Below are positions 18,438-28,803 of a DNA stretch of 64,000 nt, in pieces (within the stretch, counting starts at the first letter, position 1; the number at the start of each line of letters is the position of its first letter). The stretch spans positions 186,001 to 250,000 of the forward strand of contig CAVYEW010000003.1 in the NCBI GenBank assembly GCA_963767645.1. Direction: 5' to 3'. Origin of the DNA: DATFDN01 sp963767645 (lineage in GTDB: Bacteria; Pseudomonadota; Alphaproteobacteria; Acetobacterales; Acetobacteraceae). The notes beneath the pieces were generated by a model, which was not told the origin of the DNA, did not search any database, and was given only the letters and a program-made list of their open reading frames with translations. The position numbers and the translations under genes were made by a program.

Positions 18438-19628
18438 ATGCGCGACAGCCACGTCCCTGAAACCTGTCTGGAAGCGCTCGACCTTGAGGCGATCGCGGCG
18501 CTTGCGCATGCCGGCGATGCCGAGCCGGTGCCGGAGGCGGCAATGCCCCGGCAGTGCCGCCGCGGGCGCGGCGCGGGTCTGAACCCGCCGGTCCGGTTCG
18601 AGCAGGCGAGCGCGGAGCCCTTCGATGACGGGTGGAGGACTTTGACGGACTTCGCCGAGCTGCCGCCGCTGCCGACCACGTTGATCCGCGATGCCTCGCG
18701 ATCGGCCATCAGTTGGAACACCTCGCCGGATATCGGCTTTGATCGGGCGGTCAATCCGTACCGCGGATGCGAGCACGGCTGCATCTACTGCTATGCGCGG
18801 CCGACCCATGCCTATCTCGGCTACTCCCCCGGCCTCGACTTTGAAACCAAGCTGGTCTTCAAGCCCGGCGTGGCCGAGCTGCTGGACAAGGAGCTGCGCA
18901 AGCCGGGCTATGTTCCCCGGACCCTGGCGCTCGGTTCGAACACGGACCCCTATCAGCCGGTCGAGCGGACCTTGCAGCTGACCCGCGCGGTGCTGGAGGT
19001 GCTGGACAGGTTCAACCACCCGGTCAGCATAGTCACCAAGTCGGCGGGCGTGTTGCGCGATCTGGACATCCTGACGGACATGGCCCGGCGCCGGCTGGTG
19101 CGCGTCCTGGTATCGGTGACGACCCTCGATGCGGGCCTGGCGCGGCGCATGGAGCCGCGCGCGGCCACGCCGGCCCGCCGGCTGCATGCCATCGCCGAAC
19201 TGGCTCGCGCCGGGGTGCCGGCGGGGGTGATGGCGGCGCCGATGATCCCCGGCCTGAACGATTCCGAGATGGAACGCATCCTGGAGGCCGCTTCGCGCGC
19301 CGGCGCGCGACACGCTGGCTACGTGCTGCTGCGCCTGCCGCATGAGTTGCGCCAGTTGTTCGAGGACTGGCTCACCACCCACGTTCCGGATCGCGCGCGC
19401 CACGTCCTCAGCCTGATCCGCCAGACCCGCGCCGGCGCGCTTTACGACGCGCGCTTTCACCACCGCTTCACCGGCCATGGCGCGTACGCCGACCTGCTGG
19501 TGCAGCGTTTCGACCGTGCCGCACGGCAATGGGGGCTGAACGAGGTCCACGAGAAGCTGGACTGCACCCGCTTCAGCGTGCCGGGCACGCTGTCCGGCAT
19601 GGCGGAGGCGCAGTTGTCGCTGTTCTGA
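18438..19628 (+). CDS. PA0069-family radical SAM protein
   Basis: A 396-residue radical SAM enzyme of the SplB-like PA0069 group; the reaction is unknown. The cluster motif is NPYRGCEHGCIYCYARPTH (C-x3-C-x2-C). LGYSPGLDFETKLVFKP, LGSNTDPYQPVERTLQLTR and PMIPGLNDSEMERIL are typical of the family. The first 60 residues include a basic Arg-Gly stretch. ATG at 18438 follows aacgaaaagggaacgcgc. The next gene is 226 bases downstream; that gap holds only a short fragment of the G-rich repeat (about 19640-19655) and no clear gene. Confidence 0.88.
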   Translation: MRDSHVPETCLEALDLEAIAALAHAGDAEPVPEAAMPRQCRRGRGAGLNPPVRFEQASAEPFDDGWRTLTDFAELPPLPTTLIRDASRSAISWNTSPDIGFDRAVNPYRGCEHGCIYCYARPTHAYLGYSPGLDFETKLVFKPGVAELLDKELRKPGYVPRTLALGSNTDPYQPVERTLQLTRAVLEVLDRFNHPVSIVTKSAGVLRDLDILTDMARRRLVRVLVSVTTLDAGLARRMEPRAATPARRLHAIAELARAGVPAGVMAAPMIPGLNDSEMERILEAASRAGARHAGYVLLRLPHELRQLFEDWLTTHVPDRARHVLSLIRQTRAGALYDARFHHRFTGHGAYADLLVQRFDRAARQWGLNEVHEKLDCTRFSVPGTLSGMAEAQLSLF

Positions 19629-19854
19629 GCGGGCTTCCGTTGGGGAGGGGTTGGCAGGCGCGTCTCGACAACTCGACAAAGGGGGACGGCGCGTGCGGCA
19701 GCGCCGTGAATAGCGCTATGATTGCTTCATCTCGCTCTCGCGGCGCTGAGCGACCGACCCTTCGTGACGGCGGATCGGCGCCTGTCCGAGGCGGTCTCTC
19801 GCCGGCCGGGCATCGTCGATATACGCTGGATCGGCGATCTCCAGGACGGACACG

Positions 19855-20925
19855 ATGCCTGATGCAAGCCCAGCCGATGTTCGCGCACCACAGGAGAGCG
19901 TGGCGCTCGATTGGGACCGCGCCCGCGCCCATCTCTCTGTGCATGGCCTGACGCTCGACCGCGATCCGCCGCCCCGCCAGTTCGCCGGCGGGCTCGCTAA
20001 CCTCAACTACCTGATCTACCTCGACGGCAAGCCCGCCGTCCTGCGCCGCCCGCCGATGGGCGAGCTGCCGGCCGGCAGCCACGACATGGCGCGCGAACAC
20101 CGCATCCTGAGCCGTCTGGCCGACGCGCTGGCGGTAGCGCCGCGCAGCCTGTTCCTCTGTGCCGATCCCGCGGTGATCGGCGCCCCGTTCCAGATCCTGG
20201 AATATCGGCCGGGGCTGGTCATCCGCTCGACCATGCCGCCCGAGCTGAAGGGCCGCCCCGAAGTGGGCGCGCGGCTGTCGCGCGTGCTGCTGGAGACGCT
20301 CGCGTCGATTCACGCCGTCGATACCGCTTCGATTGGCCTCGACGAACTCGGCCGGCCACAGGGTTTCCTCGCCCGCGCCGTCTCCGGCTGGCGCCGGCGC
20401 GGCGAGGCGGCGAAGGAGGACGGGACCGACGCGCTGCACGCCGATCTCGGTGCCTGGCTCGAAAGCCATATCGTCCCGGACGGACCGCCCGCGCTGCTGC
20501 ACAATGACTTCAAGCTCGACAACGTGATCCTCGATCGGCGCGATCTCTCGGCAGTCGCGGTGGTCGATTGGGACCAGGGCACGCGCGGCGACCCGCTGTT
20601 CGATTTCGCGACCCTGCTGTCCTACTGGGTGGAGCCCGACGATCCGCCTGCCATGCACGACATGGCGCAGATGCCCGCCGCCGAGCCCGGCTTCCTCACC
20701 CGCCGCCAGGCGGTGGACGCCTACGCCGCGATCAGCGGGCGCGACATCTCGCCTTTCCTGTTCCACCGCGTGCTGGCGATGTACAAGCTCGGCGTGATCT
20801 TCCTCCAGCTCGGCTATCGCTGGCGGACGGGCGCCACGACCGAGCCACGCTATGCTCCGCTGAGCGGCATCGGCACCGGCATCCTGGAATTCGCCCACGA
20901 CATCGCCCGCCAGCGGGCTTTCTGA
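19855..20925 (+). CDS. Phosphotransferase family protein (APH fold, LvaA/ACAD11-N-like)
   Basis: A 356-residue kinase-like protein of the aminoglycoside-phosphotransferase fold. The catalytic loop is LLHNDFKLDNVILD (H-x-D-x4-N) and the metal site is VVDWDQGTRGDPLFDFA. FAGGLANLNYLIYLDGKPAV is a glycine-rich loop. The same fold is fused to an acyl-CoA dehydrogenase in ACAD10/ACAD11 and stands alone as LvaA of the levulinate pathway, where it phosphorylates 4-hydroxyacyl-CoA. The next gene is an acyl-CoA dehydrogenase, twelve bases away, so that role is likely here. It is not an antibiotic-resistance gene on this evidence. Confidence 0.87.
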   Translation: MPDASPADVRAPQESVALDWDRARAHLSVHGLTLDRDPPPRQFAGGLANLNYLIYLDGKPAVLRRPPMGELPAGSHDMAREHRILSRLADALAVAPRSLFLCADPAVIGAPFQILEYRPGLVIRSTMPPELKGRPEVGARLSRVLLETLASIHAVDTASIGLDELGRPQGFLARAVSGWRRRGEAAKEDGTDALHADLGAWLESHIVPDGPPALLHNDFKLDNVILDRRDLSAVAVVDWDQGTRGDPLFDFATLLSYWVEPDDPPAMHDMAQMPAAEPGFLTRRQAVDAYAAISGRDISPFLFHRVLAMYKLGVIFLQLGYRWRTGATTEPRYAPLSGIGTGILEFAHDIARQRAF

Positions 20926-20937
20926 AGGGAGCGCGCG

Positions 20938-22103
<1,166 letters not shown>

Positions 22104-22107
<4 letters not shown>

Positions 22108-22868
22108 GCGCGCTCTTCGACCTCTCCGGCAAGGTCGCCATCGTCACCGGCGCCGGTCGCGGCATCGGGCGAGCGATCGCCGAGGCGCTGGCCGAGTGCG
22201 GCGCCTCGGTGCTGCTCGCCGGGCGCACGCTTCCGATGCTGGAGGAGGTTGCCGGCGCGGTCGGCGCGGCCGGAGGCACCGCGCTGGCCCAGCAAGCCGA
22301 CGTGGCGCGGGAGGCGGACGTGCTCGCGCTGCGCGACGCCGCGCTGGCGCGCTTCGGGCGGATCGACGTACTGGTGAACAATGCCGGGATCAACCCGATC
22401 TGGCGCGGCATCGAGAAGATCGGCCTGCCGGACTGGCAGGCCATCCTGGACGTGAACCTCACCGGCGTTTTCCTGTGCTGCAAACATATCGGCGGGGCAA
22501 TGCTAGTGCGGGGCGCCGGGTCGGTGGTGAACATCACCTCGGTGGCCGGCCATGTCGGGCTGGTGCGGTCGGTGCCGTACTGCGCCACCAAGGGCGGGGT
22601 GGAGATGATGAGCAAGGCGCTGGCGCTCGACTGGGCGAAGCGCGGAGTGCGGGTGAACTGCCTGGCGCCGGGCTATGTGGACACCGACCTCACCGCGGGC
22701 CTGCTGCACCACGAGACCTTGTCCAAGCCCTTCCTCGAGCACACGCCCATGGGGCGCTTCGCGATGCCGCGCGACATGGCGGGCGCGGCGGTGTTCCTGG
22801 CCTCGGATGCAGCCTCGTACATGACCGGCCAGAGCCTGGTCGTGGATGGCGGCTGGACGGCGCACTGA
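22104..22868 (+). CDS. SDR-family oxidoreductase (LvaD-like context)
   Basis: A 254-residue classical short-chain dehydrogenase: cofactor loop TGAGRGIGRAIAEAL, NNAGINP, catalytic Ser in NITSVAGHV and Tyr-x3-Lys in VPYCATKGG, and SLVVDGGWTAH at the end. GTG at 22104 overlaps the ACAD stop, so the kinase, ACAD and SDR are one operon. Cofactor preference is not certain. The substrate is probably a 3-hydroxyacyl-CoA or related product of the operon, by analogy with LvaD. It ends only three bases before the convergent bamE stop. Confidence 0.9.
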
Positions 22869-22871
22869 CCG

Positions 22872-23435
22872 CTATGGGAGCGCCGATCCCCCGGTGAGGC
22901 CGGCGCCGGCCGGGGCGGAAGCAGCATTGTTGCCGAGACCAGGGTTGAACCGGCCGACATTGCCGAACAGCTGCTGCAGGATCGACGCCTCGGTCCCTGG
23001 CGCCGGGGTCGTGCGGCTGACGATGGTGGCCGGCAGCGCATCCGCCTGGCCCAGCGTCGTTACGTTGCGCAGCACGCCCCGATCGTCGAATCTCAGCTCC
23101 ACCACCCGCTGGTTCTGCACCGCGAGCGTGCCGCCCACCACCGGGCGGGTCAGCTGGCTCACGTAGATCCAGGTATTCTGGTCGAATGTGCCCTTCGCGG
23201 TAGGCGAGCCAAGCAGCGCGGCGGCGTCCGTCTGCGAGCTGACGCCGGGGACGAGCTGCTTGACCTGCTCGGAGTCCACTCGGTCGCCCCGCGCCTGCGG
23301 GGGCGGCGCGAGAAAGGAGCAGCCGGAGAGCAGGAAAACACTGAGCAGCGCCATCGTTGGAACGCGACGGAGCGGCAGGAGAGCAGGACGGGACGGCACC
23401 GGTGATCCTGAGTGAGCGAGTCTCATGGCGTTCAT
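22872..23435 (-). CDS. bamE: Outer-membrane assembly lipoprotein BamE (SmpA/OmlA)
   Basis: A 187-residue lipoprotein of the beta-barrel assembly machine. The lipobox is in LLSVFLLSGCSFL near residue 36. The SmpA/OmlA domain follows: QVKQLVPGVSSQTDAAALLG, STFDQNTWIYVSQ-type spacing (here GTFDQNTWIYVSQ), and VVELRFDDRGVLRNV. A Gly/Asn/Ala-rich tail closes it. The start is uncertain: ATG at 23435 gives a long n-region, ATG at 23426 would be three codons shorter. It is divergent from the cytochrome chaperone gene, as is usual in alphaproteobacteria. Confidence 0.88.
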   Translation of the reverse strand: MNAMRLAHSGSPVPSRPALLPLRRVPTMALLSVFLLSGCSFLAPPPQARGDRVDSEQVKQLVPGVSSQTDAAALLGSPTAKGTFDQNTWIYVSQLTRPVVGGTLAVQNQRVVELRFDDRGVLRNVTTLGQADALPATIVSRTTPAPGTEASILQQLFGNVGRFNPGLGNNAASAPAGAGLTGGSALP

Positions 23436-23547
23436 TGACCGGGCAGGCCGGCACGCTATCTCACAAGGGGTTGTCACGGCGGCATGATCAAGTCAACCGT
23501 CCCGACGGCTCCCACTGAACGAGCCGGGGAGGCAAGAGCAGGTATTA

Positions 23548-24108
23548 GTGAGCACGCTTCGGGCCCTCTTTGCACCGCGCCGCCATCGGCATGAGCGCGC
23601 CGCCTTCGCGCTCTATAAGGAAGCCGTCGCCGCGGCGCGCGCTCCGTTCCTGTATCGCGAACTCGGGGTGCCCGATACAATCGACGGACGTTTCGACTTG
23701 GTCGGGCTACATGTGTTTCTGCTGATCGACCGGCTGAGGCGCGCACCGCCGCCCGGCCCCGATCTGGCGCAAGCGGTGTTCGACGCGATGTTCAGCGACA
23801 TGGACGTGACTCTGCGGGAGATGGGGGTCGGGGATCTCTCGGTGGGCAAGAAGGTCCGGGTGATGTGGGAGGCGTTTCACGGCCGCGCGGTCGCGTACGC
23901 CGCGCCGTTGCAGGCAGGCGACGCGCCGGCGCTCGCCGCCGCCCTCACGCGCAATGTCTGGCGCGCCGCCTTGCCGGCGGCGGGGAACGCCGAACGGCTG
24001 GCGCGGATCGCGCTGGCGCAGCGCGCGCATTTGTCGGCGCAGGCGCTCGACCGGATCGCCGCCGGCGAGGTTGCTTTTTTGCCGGCCGAGGAGGCCGCGT
24101 CCGCATGA
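23548..24108 (+). CDS. Ubiquinol-cytochrome c chaperone family protein (CBP3-like)
   Basis: A 186-residue protein of the mitochondrial CBP3 family, which helps assemble the cytochrome bc1 complex. Typical segments are ALYKEAVAAARAPFLYRELG, DTIDGRFDLVGLHVFLLIDR, and FDAMFSDMDVTLREMGVGDL followed by VGKKVRVMWEAFHGRAVAY. The GTG start at 23548 follows ggcaagagcagg. Its TGA overlaps the ATG of the next gene (ATGA). The bamE / chaperone / YceD / rpmF-plsX-fabH order is a known alphaproteobacterial arrangement. Confidence 0.9.
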   Translation: MSTLRALFAPRRHRHERAAFALYKEAVAAARAPFLYRELGVPDTIDGRFDLVGLHVFLLIDRLRRAPPPGPDLAQAVFDAMFSDMDVTLREMGVGDLSVGKKVRVMWEAFHGRAVAYAAPLQAGDAPALAAALTRNVWRAALPAAGNAERLARIALAQRAHLSAQALDRIAAGEVAFLPAEEAASA

Positions 24109-24596
24109 AGCTCGAGTTCTCGCGCCCGCTCATGGTCGAGCGCATCGGCAATGCGCCGCTTACCGTCCGCGTCGAGGCGGGCGCGGAGGAATGCCGGGCA
24201 CTCGCCGCGCGGATGGGGGTTCCGGCCGTGCTGGCCTTGTCCTGCGAGTTCCTGCTGCGCCGGGATGCGGCCGAGACGATCCACGCCGAAGGCCGGCTGA
24301 GCGCGCGCGTGATCCAGGTCTGCGTGGTGACGTCGGACGAGTTCGAGGCCGAGATCACCGAACCGTTTACCGTCCGCTTCGTGCCTGAAGGCACCGAATC
24401 CGAGGAGATCGACGTCGAGGCCGAGGATGAGGTTCCGTACGCCGGCAAGGCCCTCGATCTCGGCGAGGCGGCGAGCGAGCAGCTTGCCCTCGCGCTCGAC
24501 CCCTATCCAAGGCAACCCGGTGCCGCCCTGCCCGAGTTCGACACGCCCCCGGCCAACCCGTTCGCCCCACTCGGCGCATTGCGCCCGCGGCACTAG
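24105..24596 (+). CDS. YceD/DUF177 family protein
   Basis: A 163-residue protein of the YceD family, found just upstream of rpmF and plsX in many bacteria and linked to 23S rRNA accumulation. It begins MKLEFSRPLMVERI, has a single CEF cysteine in a VLALSCEFLLRRDAAE segment, and the acidic EEIDVEAEDEVPYAGKALDL, the part best conserved in the family. It is coupled by ATGA to the chaperone gene. The 142-base gap to rpmF holds a C-rich stretch and probably the rpmF promoter. Confidence 0.88.
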   Translation: MKLEFSRPLMVERIGNAPLTVRVEAGAEECRALAARMGVPAVLALSCEFLLRRDAAETIHAEGRLSARVIQVCVVTSDEFEAEITEPFTVRFVPEGTESEEIDVEAEDEVPYAGKALDLGEAASEQLALALDPYPRQPGAALPEFDTPPANPFAPLGALRPRH

Positions 24597-24738
24597 GCCA
24601 TGACGCCGCGGTGGCCTTGCGGGGCCGGCGCCCCTCTGCTAGAGGGCGGCCCCTTGCGGGTTTACCAAATCGTGACAGCCTTTTCGCGCGGCCGCCCGCG
24701 GGGGATGGGCGTCACCAGGATCGGAGGGGCGCTTTGCC

Positions 24739-24942
24739 ATGGCCGTACCCAAGCGAAAGACCTCGCCCTCGCGGCGCGGCATGCGACGCAGCCACCACGC
24801 GCTGCCACACGAGGCGCACGCGGAATGCCCCAATTGCGGGGAACTGAAGCGGCCGCATCATGTGTGCAGTCATTGCGGCCACTACGGGGGACGCGAGGTG
24901 ATCGAGGCCGGCAAGGCCCTGAAGGGAGCGGTCCGCGCCTGA
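24739..24942 (+). CDS. rpmF: 50S ribosomal protein L32
   Basis: A 67-residue ribosomal protein: MAVPKRKTSPSRRGMRRSHH is the conserved basic N-terminus. A zinc ribbon with two CxxC pairs is present (AECPNCGEL and HVCSHCGHYGG). It is therefore the zinc-binding C+ form. ATG at 24739 follows ggaggggcgctttgcc. plsX follows 29 bases later and is probably co-transcribed. Confidence 0.97.
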   Translation: MAVPKRKTSPSRRGMRRSHHALPHEAHAECPNCGELKRPHHVCSHCGHYGGREVIEAGKALKGAVRA

Positions 24943-24971
24943 CGGCCCGGAATGCAGCGCGGGCCTGACGC

Positions 24972-26021
24972 TTGCCGACCGAGCCCTTCACGTTGGCGGT
25001 GGACGCAATGGGCGGCGATCATGCCCCCGATGCGGTCCTCGACGGCTTGGAACTCGCCGCGATACGCCATCCGGATGCGCGCTTCTTGCTGGTCGGCGAT
25101 GAGGCCCGCATTGGGCCGCTTCTGGCCCGCCGCAAGCGCGCCGCTGCCGCCTGCACCTTGCGTCACGCCCCGGACGTGATCGGCAACGATTTGAAGCCGA
25201 CCGCGGCGCTGCGGTTGCGCAACGCCTCGATGCGCGTCGCAATAGATGCCGTCGTCGCGGGCGAGGCGGAAGGCGTGGTCAGCGCCGGCAACACCGGCGC
25301 GCTGCTCGCGCTCGCCAAGATCGTGCTCAAGACGCTGCCCGGCATTGACCGTCCGGCAATGGCCGCGATCGGCCCCTCGGCACGCGGCGACATGGTCATG
25401 CTCGACCTCGGCGCCAACGTGATCTGCGACACCCGCAATCTGGTGGAGTTCGCGGTGATGGGCGACGTGTTCGCCCGCACCGTGCTCGGCCTCACCGCAC
25501 CGACCATCGGGCTGCTCAATGTCGGCAGCGAGGAGCAGAAGGGCGACGACCGGGTGCGCGAGGCGGCCGAGGTGCTGCGCCAGAGCCCGATCGCCGGGCA
25601 GTTCCACGGCTTCGTCGAGGGCCACGACATCGCCGCCGGCACCACCGATGTCATCGTCACCGACGGCTTCACCGGCAACGTGGCGCTGAAGACCGGGGAG
25701 GGTGCGCTGCGGCTGATCTTCGACCTGCTGCGGCAGGTCTTCACCTCCAGCCTGGCCGGCAAGATCGCCTATCTGCTGGTCCGCCCCGGCCTGGTGCGGC
25801 TGCGCGAGTGGCTGGACCCCAGGCGCTACAACGGCGCGGTGATGCTCGGATTGAACGGCGTGGTGGTGAAGTCGCATGGCGGGGCGGATGCCGAGGCTTT
25901 CGCCCATGCCGTCGATGTCGCGGTGGACATGGTCACGCATCGTTTCAACGACCAGATACGCGACGGGCTCGCCCGGATCGTCGCCGCCGGCGCCGGTGCG
26001 CGCCTTGCCACTGCTTCGTAG
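24972..26021 (+). CDS. plsX: Phosphate acyltransferase PlsX
   Basis: Makes acyl-phosphate from acyl-ACP for phospholipid synthesis. The 349-residue product begins FTLAVDAMGGDHAP and contains GVVSAGNTGALLALAKIVLK, GANVICDTRNLVEFAVMG, LLNVGSEEQKGDD and VTDGFTGNVALKTGEGA, all diagnostic. The start is a TTG at 24972, since no ATG or GTG lies between the rpmF stop and the first strand. The next plausible start, a GTG inside LAVDAMGG, would cut the strand. fabH follows nine bases after the stop. Confidence 0.95.
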   Translation: MPTEPFTLAVDAMGGDHAPDAVLDGLELAAIRHPDARFLLVGDEARIGPLLARRKRAAAACTLRHAPDVIGNDLKPTAALRLRNASMRVAIDAVVAGEAEGVVSAGNTGALLALAKIVLKTLPGIDRPAMAAIGPSARGDMVMLDLGANVICDTRNLVEFAVMGDVFARTVLGLTAPTIGLLNVGSEEQKGDDRVREAAEVLRQSPIAGQFHGFVEGHDIAAGTTDVIVTDGFTGNVALKTGEGALRLIFDLLRQVFTSSLAGKIAYLLVRPGLVRLREWLDPRRYNGAVMLGLNGVVVKSHGGADAEAFAHAVDVAVDMVTHRFNDQIRDGLARIVAAGAGARLATAS

Positions 26022-26030
26022 GATCGCCGA

Positions 26031-27002
26031 ATGCCCCTTCGTTCCATCCTCGCCGGCGTCGGCGCGTATCTGCCCGCGCGGGTGGTCAGCAATGACGAGC
26101 TTGCCGAGCGGGTCGATACCACGGATGCCTGGATCGCCGAACGCACGGGTATCCGCCAGCGCCATCTAGCCGGGCCCGACGAGACCTGCGCCTTCATGGG
26201 CGCCGCCGCCTCACGTGCTGCCCTGGCGCAGGCCGGAGCGGAGCCCGACGAGGTGGACGCGATCATCCTGGCCACCAGCACGCCCGACCAGGCCTTTCCG
26301 GCGACCGCCTTGCGCGTGCAGCAGGCGCTCGGTGTGCGCAACGGCTTCGGCTTCGACCTCTCGGCGGCCTGCGCCGGCTTCATCTACGGGCTGTCGATCG
26401 CCGACGGCATGATCCGGGTCGGCCAGGCGCGCGGCGTGCTGGTGATCGGCAGCGAGGTCTATTCGCGCATCATGAACTGGCAGGATCGCGGCACCTGCGT
26501 CCTGTTCGGCGATGGCGCCGGGGCCGTCTTCCTGCGCGCCGGCGAGGGGCGGGGCACGATCGATCGCGGCATACTCTCGACGCATCTGCACGCGCAGGGC
26601 GAGCTGGGCGACATCCTGTACGTGGACGGCTCAGTGGGGCGGCCCGACCGGCCCGGTCACCTGGTCATGAACGGGCGCGAGGTGTTCCGCCACGCCGTCG
26701 CCCGCCTTGCCGAAGCCGTGGACGAGGCGCTGGCCGCCAACGCGCTCAGCCGCCGCGACATCGACTGGCTGGTGCCGCATCAGGCCAATATGCGGATCAT
26801 CGACGCCATGGGCCGCCGCCTCGGCCTGCCCTCGGACCGCGTGGTGGTCACGGTCGATCGCCACGCCAACACCTCCGCTGCCTCGGTCCCTCTGGCGCTC
26901 GCCGAGGCCCGCGCGGACGGGCGCATCCGCGCCGGCGATCTGGTGCTTATGGAAGCGCTGGGCGGCGGGCTCACCTGGGGCTCGGCGCTGGTCAGGATGT
27001 AA
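26031..27002 (+). CDS. fabH: Beta-ketoacyl-ACP synthase III
   Basis: Condenses acetyl-CoA with malonyl-ACP to start fatty-acid synthesis. The 323-residue product has the Cys-His-Asn triad: Cys114 in LSAACAGFIYG, His250 in LVPHQANMRI and Asn280 in RHANTSAASVP. SILAGVGAYLPARVVSNDEL and ERTGIRQRH are typical of the N-terminus. In many alphaproteobacteria ihfA and a MerR-type gene follow; here an acyl-CoA ligase gene does, 69 bases on. Confidence 0.96.
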   Translation: MPLRSILAGVGAYLPARVVSNDELAERVDTTDAWIAERTGIRQRHLAGPDETCAFMGAAASRAALAQAGAEPDEVDAIILATSTPDQAFPATALRVQQALGVRNGFGFDLSAACAGFIYGLSIADGMIRVGQARGVLVIGSEVYSRIMNWQDRGTCVLFGDGAGAVFLRAGEGRGTIDRGILSTHLHAQGELGDILYVDGSVGRPDRPGHLVMNGREVFRHAVARLAEAVDEALAANALSRRDIDWLVPHQANMRIIDAMGRRLGLPSDRVVVTVDRHANTSAASVPLALAEARADGRIRAGDLVLMEALGGGLTWGSALVRM

Positions 27003-27071
27003 GGCGCCCGCTGGCGAGTCTCTATTTTTTCGATGTAGTCTCATTCTGGCTGCTTCAGGGAGACGACGTCC

Positions 27072-28766
27072 ATGGCCAATGGGCCGCTGAGCTACGCGCA
27101 TGGCGCGGCCGGTATGGGGCTGCTCGGGGAGACGATCGGGGCCAATTTCGATCGAACCGTTGCGCGCTGGGGCGATCGGCCGGGGTTGATCGTGCGCCAG
27201 CAGGGTATCCGCTGGACCTATCGGGAACTGGCCGACCGGGTCGACGCCTTCGCTGCCGGGCTGTTGGCCCTCGGCTTGGTGCGCGGTGATCGCGTCGGCA
27301 TCTGGTCGCCCAATAACGCCGAGTGGGTCATCACCCAGTTTGCGACCGCCAAGGCGGGCCTGATCCTGGTCAACCTCAACCCAGCGTACCGGCTGGCCGA
27401 GGTGGAATACGCCCTGAACAAGTCCGGCTGCCGCGTGCTGGTCACGGCGACCGCGTTCAAGACCAGCGACTATGTCGGCATGATCAACACACTGGCGCCA
27501 GAGATGCGCACCTCCGAGCCGGGGCATCTGCGCGCGGCCCGGCTGCCGCACCTGCAGACGGTGATCCAGATCGGCGAGGCGCCCGCGCCCGGCGTGCTTC
27601 CATTCAGCGCGGTGCTCGGCATGGGCTTCGGTGCCGAACGCGAGCACTTCGCGGAGTTGTCGCACGCGCTGCAATTCGATGATCCGATCAACATCCAGTT
27701 CACCTCCGGCACCACCGGCGCCCCGAAGGGCGCGACGCTGACCCACCACAACATCCTGAACAACGGCTTCTTTGTCGGCGAGGCGATGCGCTTCACCGAG
27801 CAGGACCGGCTGTGCATTCCGGTGCCGATGTATCATTGCTTCGGCATGGTGCTCGGCGTGCTGGCCTGCACCACCCACGGCGCAGCGATGGTGTTCCCCG
27901 GCGAGGGCTTTGATCCGCTCGCCACGCTGCAGACCGTGGCCGAGGAGCAATGCACGGCGCTGCACGGCGTGCCGACCATGTTCATCGCCGAGCTCGACCA
28001 TCCCGACTTCGCGCGCTTCGATCTTTCCAGCCTGCGCACCGGCATCATGGCCGGCGCGCCCTGCCCGATCGAGGTGATGCGCCGCGCCGTGGCGCAGATG
28101 CATCTATCGGAGATCACCATCGCCTACGGCATGACGGAGACGAGCCCGGTCAGCACGCAGACCACCGTGGACGATCCACTGGAGCGGCGGGTCAGCACGG
28201 TCGGCAAGGTTTTCCCGCATGTCGAGATCAAGATAGTCGATGCGATGGGCAGCATCGTCCCGCGCGGCACCTCGGGCGAGCTCTGCACCCGCGGCTATTC
28301 GACCATGCTCGGCTATTGGGAGGAGCCGGCCCACACCGCCGAGGTGATCGACGCGGCCCGCTGGATGCACACCGGCGACCTGGCGGTGATGGACGAGGAT
28401 GGATACTTGAAGATCGTCGGCCGCATCAAGGACATGATCATCCGCGGCGGCGAGAACGTCTATCCGCGCGAGATCGAGGAGTTCCTGTACAGGCATCCGA
28501 AGATCCAGGACATACAGGTGTTCGGCGTTCCCGACGCCCGCTACGGGGAGGAGATCGCCGCCTGGGTCAAGGTGCGGCCGGGCGAGAGCTTGACCGAGGA
28601 GGAGCTGCGCGCCTTCTGCCAGGGCCAGATCGCCCATTACAAGGTGCCCCGCCACATCCGCTTCGTTGATGACTTCCCGATGACCGTTACCGGAAAAATC
28701 CAGAAATTCATCATGCGCGCGCAGACCGCCGACGAGCTTGGCGCACAGGAGACGGCGACCGCCTGA
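27072..28766 (+). CDS. Medium/long-chain acyl-CoA synthetase (AMP-binding)
   Basis: A 564-residue ANL-superfamily ligase that activates a carboxylic acid with ATP and CoA. Motifs in order: FTSGTTGAPKGATLTHHNIL (P-loop), ITIAYGMTETSPVS, GELCTRGYSTMLGYWEEP, WMHTGDLAVMDEDGYLKIVGR, IIRGGENVYPREIEEFL and the catalytic lysine in TVTGKIQKFIMR. It resembles the FadD3/YngI-type fatty-acid ligases. The exact substrate is unknown. ATG follows agggagacgacgtcc. It could serve the acyl-CoA dehydrogenase operons in this window, but this is a guess. Confidence 0.88.
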   Translation: MANGPLSYAHGAAGMGLLGETIGANFDRTVARWGDRPGLIVRQQGIRWTYRELADRVDAFAAGLLALGLVRGDRVGIWSPNNAEWVITQFATAKAGLILVNLNPAYRLAEVEYALNKSGCRVLVTATAFKTSDYVGMINTLAPEMRTSEPGHLRAARLPHLQTVIQIGEAPAPGVLPFSAVLGMGFGAEREHFAELSHALQFDDPINIQFTSGTTGAPKGATLTHHNILNNGFFVGEAMRFTEQDRLCIPVPMYHCFGMVLGVLACTTHGAAMVFPGEGFDPLATLQTVAEEQCTALHGVPTMFIAELDHPDFARFDLSSLRTGIMAGAPCPIEVMRRAVAQMHLSEITIAYGMTETSPVSTQTTVDDPLERRVSTVGKVFPHVEIKIVDAMGSIVPRGTSGELCTRGYSTMLGYWEEPAHTAEVIDAARWMHTGDLAVMDEDGYLKIVGRIKDMIIRGGENVYPREIEEFLYRHPKIQDIQVFGVPDARYGEEIAAWVKVRPGESLTEEELRAFCQGQIAHYKVPRHIRFVDDFPMTVTGKIQKFIMRAQTADELGAQETATA

Positions 28767-28803
28767 GCTTGAAGCTGCTCAGCTTCGTGCTAGCGTACGG
28801 GCC

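Noticed and set aside
19855..20925. Aminoglycoside resistance gene
   Set aside because: The kinase fold is right, but the operon with an acyl-CoA dehydrogenase and an SDR points to acyl-CoA metabolism.
28738..28803. Longer start for the DUF302 protein
   Set aside because: The extra residues lie over the end of the acyl-CoA ligase gene and do not match the family N-terminus.
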